DNA of 5,938 nt from an uncultured Rhodobacter sp. (GTDB lineage: Bacteria > Pseudomonadota > Alphaproteobacteria > Rhodobacterales > Rhodobacteraceae): positions 1 through 5,938 of the forward strand of contig CALGTJ010000574.1 of assembly GCA_937901435.1 (NCBI GenBank), given 5' to 3'. Shown piece after piece: positions 1 through 4,476 of this stretch. The position numbers and the translations under genes were made by a program. The notes below the pieces were generated by a model. That model was given only the letters and a program-made list of their open reading frames with translations, was not told the origin of the DNA and made no database searches. Numbering within the stretch: the first letter of the stretch is position 1; each line of letters opens with the position of its first letter.

Positions 1-246
1 TACGCTACCGCCGCCATCACACACCCTCGCCTCGATGAATAATCCGGGCTAACCTACGGCAACATCGTCAGCGTTTACGCCAGCCCCGACGAAACGCTCA
101 CCGCCCTGACCGATGACGGGGGCGAAGAACTGAGAGACATGTTCCAAGCCGCTCGCATCAACACCAAAACCTGGCACACATTCCTTGATGACTTCGTCGA
201 TGACGCCGACCTTGTTAACCAGACCAAGGCAAAGTCACCGCGGTAG
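1..246 (+). pseudogene. C-terminal remnant of an unidentified gene with an in-frame stop
   Basis: Frame 1 reads as protein-like sequence from the window edge to TAG at 244-246, interrupted once by TAA at 40-42. Both sides of that stop are in the same frame and look coding: codons are rich in third-position C (GAC, GCC, ACC, ATC). The product is acidic near the end (LTDDGGEELRDMFQAAR, then WHTFLDDFVDDADL). After the internal stop there is no ATG, GTG or TTG in frame before ATG 127, which would leave only 39 residues. I do not recognise the family. The simplest reading is a gene inactivated by a nonsense change and possibly also truncated, consistent with its position inside what looks like a decaying integrated element. 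A sequencing error at 40-42 would turn it into an ordinary gene 3' end. Confidence 0.45.
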
Positions 247-321
247 CAATGGAGCGGTTACGGTTCCACGTAGAACTTCGCGCCCTCTTGCTTCCGCAGT
301 GCTTCCGAAATGTTTGAACGC

Positions 322-344
322 AAAAAGCCGCCCGTGAGGGCGGC
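322..344 (-). terminator. Rho-independent terminator, minus strand (unit B)
   Basis: A perfect 7-bp stem GCCGCCC (327-333) / GGGCGGC (338-344) encloses a 4-nt loop. On the minus strand it is followed directly by TTTTT (326-322) and GCG. There is no T-run on the plus-strand side, so it ends leftward transcription. It lies two bases past a minus-strand TAG (347-349), but the 72-codon frame ending there shows no family signature. The T-tract context TTTTTGCGTT is shared with the second terminator about 100 bp away. Confidence 0.8.
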
Positions 345-371
345 TCCTAAACGACTGTAAAGTCAAAGTTT

Positions 372-399
372 TTGGTTGCGGGAGGGCGCAACAGACGAT
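372..399 (-). repeat. 28-bp hairpin motif, copy B
   Basis: Read on the minus strand, this is ATCGT, two variable bases, then GTTGCG / CGCAAC as a 6-bp stem around the loop CCCTCC, then CAA. It matches the copy at 468-495 in 23 of 28 positions by direct comparison. The end CCCGCAACCA resembles the 3' end of initiator tRNA, and the loop contains CCTCC, the anti-Shine-Dalgarno sequence. It precedes the terminator at 322-344 by 27 nt on the minus strand. Confidence 0.6.
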
Positions 400-424
400 C
401 TCTGCGCGCCGTGCCCCAAAACGC

Positions 425-453
425 AAAAACCTCCGCGGCGGTGCCAGCGGAGG
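425..453 (-). terminator. Rho-independent terminator, minus strand (unit A)
   Basis: Stem CCTCCGC (430-436) / GCGGAGG (447-453) can extend inward by GGC/GCC with a single bulged A. On the minus strand it is followed by TTTTT (429-425) and GCGTTTT. As with the partner at 322-344, only the minus strand has the T-run. It lies inside every longer minus-strand open frame of this area, which argues against those frames being genes. Confidence 0.7.
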
Positions 454-467
454 ATTCGCAATTATCG

Positions 468-495
468 TTGGTTGCGGGGGCTCGCAACTTACGAT
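468..495 (-). repeat. 28-bp hairpin motif, copy A
   Basis: This is the second copy of the motif at 372-399, same strand, 96 bp away. It has the same GTTGCG / CGCAAC 6-bp stem with a 6-nt loop (AGCCCC on the minus strand). The minus-strand stretch GCCCCCGCAACCA is, from memory, identical to the 3'-terminal 13 nt of E. coli initiator tRNA. It lies 14 nt upstream of the terminator at 425-453. Motif plus terminator therefore recurs as a tandem unit. Confidence 0.6.
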
Positions 496-561
496 TTTTG
501 CGATTGGTCGAGAGCGGAATTCCGCAGCTTGCAGCGTGAGAGAGGTGAACGCCTCTGCCAA

Positions 562-703
562 TCACATTGTTCTTGACCTGCGACCCGTTTCTTCATCCAA
601 TTTTGAGTAGAATTCGTCCCAACTGACCTGCCCCCCCCGAGGCTGCTTCATTCATAACGAGAGTCTGCGGGTCTGGATACGCACCAACTTTATCAGACCC
701 GCG
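562..703 (-). pseudogene. Possible frameshifted coding remnant
   Basis: On the minus strand a frame from CGC at 703 reads KVGAYPDPQTLVMNEAASGG up to a G8 run (C8 on +, 631-638). Dropping one G continues it as QVSWDEFYSKLDEETGR to a TGA at 562-564. Both halves look protein-like, and the shift falls exactly on a homopolymer, a usual site for slippage or sequencing error. Upstream the frame is closed by TAG at 704-706, although the same frame beyond that stop also reads plausibly (EIDRYRALAGVRR). I do not recognise a family. The piece is short, so chance is a real alternative. The downstream half can also be read as a 29-codon ORF from ATG at 651-649. Confidence 0.22.
667..702. repeat. Inverted repeat / strong hairpin of unknown role
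   Basis: The arms are GCGGGTCTG-G-ATA (667-679) and TATCAGACCCGC (691-702). They pair over 12 bp with one bulged G and an 11-nt loop. No T-run follows on either strand, so it is not a standard terminator. It overlaps the possible coding remnant at 562-703. Confidence 0.6.
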
Positions 704-749
704 CTACCGCCGAACGCCCGCCAGAGCACGGTAACGGTCGATTTCGGGT

Positions 750-768
750 TGCACATACAGTGCACATA
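750..768 (+). repeat. TGCACATA direct repeat near the dusA junction
   Basis: TGCACATA occurs at 750-757 and again at 761-768, spaced by about one helical turn. TGCAC/GTGCA (750-754, 760-764) is also an inverted pair. It lies 33-52 bp to the element side of the dusA breakpoint. Tyrosine integrases use short direct repeats as arm-type sites at such distances, so that role is possible but unproven. Confidence 0.3.
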
Positions 769-775
769 GCGCCGC

Positions 776-865
776 TTAACCTATTGAACTTATGAAATAA
801 CCTGTCCAATCCATCATCGGGGCAACAGAAAATCGTGCTGCCGCAGTCGCTGCGCTGTTGGGCAA
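776..865 (-). pseudogene. dusA: Truncated 5' end of dusA (tRNA-dihydrouridine synthase A)
   Basis: From TTG at 865-863 the minus strand encodes MPNSAATAAARFSVAPMMDWT, then GYFISSIG and TAA (776-778). The block ARFSVAPMMDWT is the N-terminal signature of DusA, where the E. coli protein reads GRFSVAPMLDWTDRHCRYF. DusA reduces U20 and U20a of tRNAs using FMN and is about 330 residues long, so less than a tenth remains. Homology stops after the Thr codon (803-805). The TTG start is favoured because AGGAGA lies 7 nt upstream; an in-frame ATG at 907-905 gives a 43-residue version. Beyond the breakpoint none of the flavin-binding barrel is encoded. The 5' end of dusA is the attachment site of a known family of integrases, so this is most likely the displaced 5' fragment left on the chromosome. 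A restored dusA would then lie at the far end of the element. A deletion is the alternative. Confidence 0.8.
802..826. other. Probable attachment-site region (att) within dusA codons for APMMDWT
   Basis: On the minus strand these bases encode the APMMDWT segment of DusA (GCCCCGATGATGGATTGGAC and neighbours). Similarity to dusA ends here. Established work on dusA-targeting integrases (prophages and genomic islands) places attachment at the 5' end of dusA, where this segment lies. No second copy of the core was found in the window, so the other junction lies outside, presumably to the left. The exact crossover base cannot be set from one end alone. Confidence 0.55.
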
Positions 866-878
866 TACAGTCTCTCCT

Positions 879-907
879 ATGGTCCGCGATCGGGTTTGCG
901 GGACCAT
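879..907. repeat. Inverted repeat upstream of the dusA fragment
   Basis: ATGGTCC (879-885) pairs with GGACCAT (901-907), extendable by GC/GC across one bulged G, with a loop of about 10 nt. It lies just upstream of the favoured dusA TTG start and overlaps the alternative ATG. It could form in the dusA leader RNA. It has no T-run, so it is not a terminator. A regulatory role is only a guess. Confidence 0.4.
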
Positions 908-1031
908 GTTGGACACTTACTTACACCGATTGAGGTAGTCTAGCCCCTAGTACGAAGGTGGGCGGTAGTTGAGTGGGCAATAAGGCGTGGTTGTTTGGGG
1001 TTCTGTTTTTCTTCGGGTCAAAGGAACCGGC

Positions 1032-1880
1032 TCACTCTAGAAGATCAAGTTCCTCAACAATTGCGTCAAGTGTATCGGCCCGTTGTTTTACGGCAACAGC
1101 GTTCTTTCCTACATATGCTATAGCAAGCAGCCGCAACATTGACACGACAGTCGCATGGGTATTCAGCATGCCATAGCTTGCAACGTGGCATGGCAGGACA
1201 GTTTCGGAAAAGCGCTCTGCTTGCGCCTGATAGCGATGGTCCGTGATCGTGATGATCCGAAGCCGTGATGTTCGCGCATAGGCCAATAGCGAGCGCAACA
1301 GCTTTGGACGTGTCTCTAACGTGACAAGGACAAGTGCATCACGCGGGCCCATCATGGCCAAATCGCTTGCCCAGTCTTGCCCTGCACCATCAAGATAATG
1401 AACATCATGGCGCAGTCGCGAGAACAGCGTTTTGCCAATGCGTGCAACACCATCTTCAGCGCCAAATCCCAAGAACCATACGCGTGGCGCGGTTGACAGG
1501 ATTTCGGCAACCTCTGGCAGACGATCCGAGCGCAGCTCTTCGAAGGTCCGAGTCAAATTCCGCAGTTCCAATTCAAGATGGTCGACGATTGATCGGCCGA
1601 GAATGACTTGGTCTGTTGCCTGCTCTTTTTGGGAATAGGGCTGGGTTCGGTCGCGTTCTTCCCGCGCCTGCAGGCGGACTTCTTCAAAATCGAAATATCC
1701 CAAACTGCGGAAAAAACGGGCAGTTGTCGCTTTGGATACACCCGCCATATTTGCGAGTTCGGTCGCGGTGTGGGTTTCTATAAGGCCCTGATTTTCAAAC
1801 AAAACATTCGCAATTTTCTGCTCGCTGCTGGTCAGGCGCGCGTGCTTTTCGTGTATGCGAAGGATGAGTCGTGAAGCCAT
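1032..1880 (-). CDS. MurR/RpiR-family transcriptional regulator (HTH + SIS domain)
   Basis: This is a 282-residue cytoplasmic DNA-binding protein. Residues 1-77 form the RpiR-type helix-turn-helix, with TATELANMAGVSKATTARF (38-56) as the recognition region. After a linker, residues about 130-250 form a SIS domain (VWFLGFGAEDGVARIGK, 134-150; DALVLVTLETRPK, 181-193). RpiR regulators usually sense phosphosugars through Ser/Thr-rich SIS loops (GxGxS and S-x-S-G-x-T patterns). Here these loops read GFGAED and VTLETR, so the effector may differ. Length fits the family. ATG at 1880-1878 has only a distant AGGA about 12 nt upstream. The gene is divergent from the COG0212/ABC operon, with 94 bp between starts that hold TGAAAC repeats. 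It is therefore the likely local regulator, probably a repressor, and may also regulate itself. The dusA fragment follows on the same strand, and no terminator was seen between them. Confidence 0.9.
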   Translation of the reverse strand: MASRLILRIHEKHARLTSSEQKIANVLFENQGLIETHTATELANMAGVSKATTARFFRSLGYFDFEEVRLQAREERDRTQPYSQKEQATDQVILGRSIVDHLELELRNLTRTFEELRSDRLPEVAEILSTAPRVWFLGFGAEDGVARIGKTLFSRLRHDVHYLDGAGQDWASDLAMMGPRDALVLVTLETRPKLLRSLLAYARTSRLRIITITDHRYQAQAERFSETVLPCHVASYGMLNTHATVVSMLRLLAIAYVGKNAVAVKQRADTLDAIVEELDLLE

Positions 1881-1916
1881 GAAAAAGGAATATCCTGTGT
1901 CGCAGTCAGATTCAAC

Positions 1917-1947
1917 TTGACCTATGAAACGAAAGTTTCACTATTAT
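1917..1947 (+). promoter_or_regulatory. Candidate sigma-70 promoter of the COG0212/ABC operon
   Basis: TTGACC (1917-1922) resembles a -35 and TATTAT (1942-1947) a -10, separated by 19 bp, slightly longer than the 17-bp optimum. Transcription would begin near 1953-1955, about 20 nt before the ATG at 1975. The long spacer is filled by an inverted repeat, suggesting operator control. Confidence 0.45.
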
Positions 1948-1960
1948 GAAACAGTGAAAC
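1925..1960. promoter_or_regulatory. TGAAAC/GTTTCA operator array, probable RpiR binding sites
   Basis: There are four half-sites in 36 bp: TGAAAC (1925-1930), GTTTCA (1935-1940), TGAAAC (1947-1952) and TGAAAC (1955-1960). The first two form a perfect inverted repeat with a GAAA spacer lying wholly between the candidate -35 and -10. The second and third form an everted pair around CTATTA. Known RpiR-family operators include palindromes of the TGAAA-N-TTTCA kind, and the adjacent divergent gene encodes an RpiR protein. Binding here would block the operon promoter and could also cover the leftward promoter. Confidence 0.6.
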
Positions 1961-1974
1961 GCAAAGGAATCGCA

Positions 1975-2712
1975 ATGTCTACTTCAAAGGTCGTCCGAGA
2001 ACGGATTTGGACAAAACTGCACGATGTTGCAAAACCAGATACGCGGTTCCACATGAATTTTGCTGAAGTGATCCCCGATTTTGAAGGATCAGAAAAGGCG
2101 ACCGACTACTTGGTCGCTGAAGAAACGTACGCAGACTCTACTTTTGCGTTTATCACACCGGACAACTGCCTTGCCGACTTACGCCGCCGGATGATCGAAG
2201 ATGACAAACCTTTCGTGATGTCGACCTACGGCATTTATCGCGGCTTTGTTCTGCTTGAGCCTGAAAATGTTCCCGAAGGGGCTGCGCTTTATGCCTCATG
2301 GCTCGATGGAATGGAGCATTTCGGCACGCCGATTACACTCGAAGAAATTGCGAAACGCGGTCGTTTTGACCTGATGGTGACCGGGGCGTCGGCCGTTTCT
2401 AAGAACGGTGTTCGGTTCGGCAAAGGTCACGGGTTCTTTGATCTGGAGTGGGGCATGTTTACCGATCTTGGCTTGGTCGATGAGACGACGCCCGTGCAGG
2501 CCGTTGTCCATGACGTGCAGCTCGTTGAAGACCAACTTCAGCCATCCGAAACCGATATTTTGGTCGATAAGATCGCAACACCTACACAGATGTACACAGT
2601 TGAACGTCGCGCCAAACGTCCCAGTGGCGTGAAATGGCCACTCCTCGACCCCAAACAAATTGCTGAAACACCACCGCTGCAAGAATTGCAGCGCATCCAA
2701 GGCTTAGCCTGA
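1975..2712 (+). CDS. COG0212-type 5-formyl-THF cyclo-ligase-like protein
   Basis: This is a 245-residue soluble protein of the 5-formyltetrahydrofolate cyclo-ligase fold (COG0212 branch). The N-terminal part has IPDFEGSEKATDYL (33-46) and a nucleotide-fold segment FAFITPDNCLADLRRRM (58-73). The glycine-rich loop is RFGKGHGFFDLEWGM (147-161), followed by DILVDKIATPT (194-204) and RPSGVKW (215-221). True cyclo-ligases carry a GYGGGYYDR-type loop. The GKGxG-x-x-DLE form seen here is that of the COG0212/MTHFSD paralogues. Published comparative work found that tested COG0212 proteins lack 5-FCL activity and are often clustered with thiamin metabolism or transport genes, so 'cyclo-ligase' is probably a misnomer. 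An upstream in-frame ATG (1924) would place the start inside the promoter and operator. ATG 1975, with AAAGGA 6 nt before it, is preferred. It is first in the operon, 25 nt before the binding-protein gene. Confidence 0.85.
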   Translation: MSTSKVVRERIWTKLHDVAKPDTRFHMNFAEVIPDFEGSEKATDYLVAEETYADSTFAFITPDNCLADLRRRMIEDDKPFVMSTYGIYRGFVLLEPENVPEGAALYASWLDGMEHFGTPITLEEIAKRGRFDLMVTGASAVSKNGVRFGKGHGFFDLEWGMFTDLGLVDETTPVQAVVHDVQLVEDQLQPSETDILVDKIATPTQMYTVERRAKRPSGVKWPLLDPKQIAETPPLQELQRIQGLA

Positions 2713-2737
2713 ACCCATCCAACAGGAGATCAATGAC

Positions 2738-3709
2738 ATGACATTAAGACTGAACCGCCGCCACTTCTTGGGCACCGCTGGTGCTGCCGCCGCTGCGTCT
2801 GCCATGCCGATGCGGGCCATGGCTGCAACGCCAATGACCATGCAAGCCGCGTGGATTAATGACGCCGAATTTGCGGGGTACTTTCTTGCCATGGATCAGG
2901 GGTATTATACGGACGAAGGGCTGGACCTCACATATCTGTCCGGCGGTCCTGATGTGATCCCCGAAAGCACGATCATCGCGGGCCGTGCGGATCTGGCGCT
3001 CACTACGCCAGACACCACGATCAAAGCCATTGTGGATCAGGGTGCCCCGTTTAAGATTATCGGCGCACAATACCAAAAGAACCCAATCGGGATCGTGTCA
3101 TTGGTTGGCAGCGGCATTAACTCACCGGCTGATCTGGTCGGCAAAACCCTTGCCGTGCCACCTGTAAACGTGATTTCTGTCGAAGCTATGCTGAAACTGA
3201 ACGACATTGATCCCGGCGATGTGAACATCGTGCCTTACGCTTATGATCCGACACCACTGATCAAAGGTGAGATCGACGCCAGCCTCGATTTCACAACCAA
3301 CGTGCCTTACACAATCAGCCTGCAAGGGGTCGAGGCGACATCGTTCTTGCTCTATGATTTTGGCTATACGACCTACAATGACACTGTTGTTGTGACGGAT
3401 GAGGTTCTGAACACCAAACGCGCAGAACTGGTGGCATGGCTGCGTGCAAGTCGCAAAGGCTGGGTTGAGAACAATGTGGATACCGCCCTTTGGCCAGCAA
3501 AGTGGGCCGACACGCATTTCGCGGGAACTGGCCGGACAATCGACAATGAAGTCTTCTTTAATGAGGCGCAGAAGCCACTGATGGAAAATCCAGCGGGTAT
3601 TTTTGCAATGACTGAAGAGGGCATCGAGGCAAACCTCAGCGCATTGGCTCAGGTAGGCATCAACGGGTCGCGCGATATGTTCGACACGACATTGCTAGAA
3701 GAAATTTGA
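2738..3709 (+). CDS. NMT1/THI5-like ABC transporter substrate-binding protein (Tat-exported)
   Basis: This is a 323-residue periplasmic binding protein. The N-terminus carries a twin-arginine motif NRRHFLG (6-12), an Ala-rich hydrophobic core (13-22) and a likely cleavage site near AMA-A (27-30). Tat export means it folds in the cytoplasm first. The mature part begins with the family pattern AAWINDAEFAGYFLAMDQGY (37-56) followed by DEGLDLTYLSGG (59-70). It continues with the lobe segments ADLALTTPDTT (84-94) and SPADLVGKTLAVPP (129-142). NMT1/THI5-like proteins bind thiamin pyrimidine precursors (ThiY), riboflavin, or aromatic and sulfonate compounds, so the family alone does not give the ligand. 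The start is set by AGGAG (2724-2728), 9 nt before the ATG. The COG0212 gene upstream tips the guess toward a thiamin-like pyrimidine or related heterocycle. Its stop overlaps the ATPase start (TGATG). Confidence 0.88.
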   Translation: MTLRLNRRHFLGTAGAAAAASAMPMRAMAATPMTMQAAWINDAEFAGYFLAMDQGYYTDEGLDLTYLSGGPDVIPESTIIAGRADLALTTPDTTIKAIVDQGAPFKIIGAQYQKNPIGIVSLVGSGINSPADLVGKTLAVPPVNVISVEAMLKLNDIDPGDVNIVPYAYDPTPLIKGEIDASLDFTTNVPYTISLQGVEATSFLLYDFGYTTYNDTVVVTDEVLNTKRAELVAWLRASRKGWVENNVDTALWPAKWADTHFAGTGRTIDNEVFFNEAQKPLMENPAGIFAMTEEGIEANLSALAQVGINGSRDMFDTTLLEEI

Positions 3710-4476
3710 TGAATACCCCGGACGGGATTTCCCTTTCCGGGGTCTACAAGACCTTTGAAGGACGCGGAAAGACGGTTGAGGCGTTGCATGATGTAACACT
3801 TAATTGTCCCCCCGCGTCCTTCACCGCTGTGATTGGTCCTTCCGGCTGCGGCAAGTCCACAGCACTGCGCATCGCTTTGGGACTTGAGACGGCTGATAAA
3901 GGCGAGGTTTTGATCAACGGTGAAGCGCCCATCATAGCTGCAAAATCGGGTAAGACCGGTGTTGCGTTTCAAGACTCCGCGTTGCTCCCTTGGCGCAGTG
4001 TGCGTCGCAACATCGAGGTGCCGCTAGAGGTCATTGGCCTCAACCGCAAGGCACACGCCTCACAAGTGCAGGCGATGATAGAACTCGTTGGGTTGAAGGG
4101 ATTTGAAAACTCACTTCCCGGCGAACTGTCCGGCGGCATGCGCCAACGCGTGGCAATCGCCCGGGCGCTTGTTACAGAACCCACCGTCTTGTTTATGGAC
4201 GAACCGTTTGGCGCGTTGGATCAAATTTTACGCCGTCAGATGAACGTCGAATTGCAGCGTGTCTGGCAGGAAACAAAGTCGACAGCGTTGCTTGTCACGC
4301 ACGGGATCGACGAGGCCATTTTCCTCGCTGACCGCGTTGCCGTGATGCACGGGAACCCCGGTCGGATTGTCGAAATCATCGATGTGCCTTTTGCACGCCC
4401 CCGTCATCCAGATCTATTCTCTGATCCGGCGTTCCATGCTTTGACAGATCGTATCGCTTCGGTGCTGCATGGCTAG
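3709..4476 (+). CDS. ABC transporter ATP-binding protein (nitrate/sulfonate/NMT1-type)
   Basis: This 255-residue cytoplasmic ATPase energises the importer. All motifs are intact: Walker A GPSGCGKST (43-51), Q-loop FQDSALLPW (87-95, Q88), signature LSGGMRQR (140-147), Walker B VLFMDE (160-165), D-loop FGALD (167-171) and switch His in VTHGIDEA (H198). The SALLPW after the Q-loop and the PFGALD run are typical of the nitrate/taurine/NMT1 transporter subfamily. The ATG (3709) shares its A with the stop of the binding-protein gene (TGATG), indicating translational coupling. A TTG one codon earlier (3706) is possible but unneeded. The stop codon lies inside the start of the permease gene (8-nt overlap). 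The length is normal and no unusual residues were seen. Confidence 0.93.
   Translation: MNTPDGISLSGVYKTFEGRGKTVEALHDVTLNCPPASFTAVIGPSGCGKSTALRIALGLETADKGEVLINGEAPIIAAKSGKTGVAFQDSALLPWRSVRRNIEVPLEVIGLNRKAHASQVQAMIELVGLKGFENSLPGELSGGMRQRVAIARALVTEPTVLFMDEPFGALDQILRRQMNVELQRVWQETKSTALLVTHGIDEAIFLADRVAVMHGNPGRIVEIIDVPFARPRHPDLFSDPAFHALTDRIASVLHG

Larger units (their letters stand above)
247..775. other. Gene-poor stretch, inner edge of a probable integrated element
   Basis: No convincing intact gene lies here on either strand. Open frames of 60-110 codons exist, but they run through hairpins and repeats and show no coding character. What can be seen is two minus-strand terminator-like hairpins (322-344 and 425-453), two 28-bp imperfect repeats (372-399 and 468-495), and a perfect 12-bp palindrome GCGGAATTCCGC (514-525). 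There is also a small hairpin AGAGGT/GCCTCT (541-556), a C8 homopolymer (631-638), a bulged 12-bp inverted repeat (667-702) and TGCACATA twice at 11-bp spacing (750-768). The stretch ends at the truncated dusA 5' end, which suggests it belongs to inserted rather than backbone DNA. Confidence 0.5.

Noticed and set aside
235..561. Minus-strand open frame of 108 codons across the repeat and terminator area
   Set aside because: It passes through both terminator hairpins and both repeat copies, has low-complexity repeated peptides created by those repeats, and shows no recognisable domain.
347..565. Minus-strand 72-codon frame whose TAG sits just before a terminator
   Set aside because: The spacing to the terminator is gene-like, but an intrinsic terminator (425-453) lies within it and its sequence is explained by the 28-bp repeats. 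Not called as a gene.
590..640. Possible insertion-sequence end near the C8 tract
   Set aside because: No matching terminal inverted repeat, target duplication or transposase sequence could be found in the window.
801..938. Plus-strand frame reading TENRAAAVAALLGNTVSPM, protein-like
   Set aside because: It is the mirror of the dusA 5' fragment on the minus strand, which has a specific family match.
1924..1974. Upstream ATG extension (17 residues) of the COG0212 gene
   Set aside because: It would start within the candidate promoter and operator and lacks a ribosome site. ATG 1975 has AAAGGA at proper distance and matches the family N-terminus better.
1881..1974. TPP riboswitch or other leader riboswitch before the operon
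   Set aside because: The whole intergenic region is 94 bp, the probable leader is only about 20 nt, and no thi-box elements such as CTGAGA are present.
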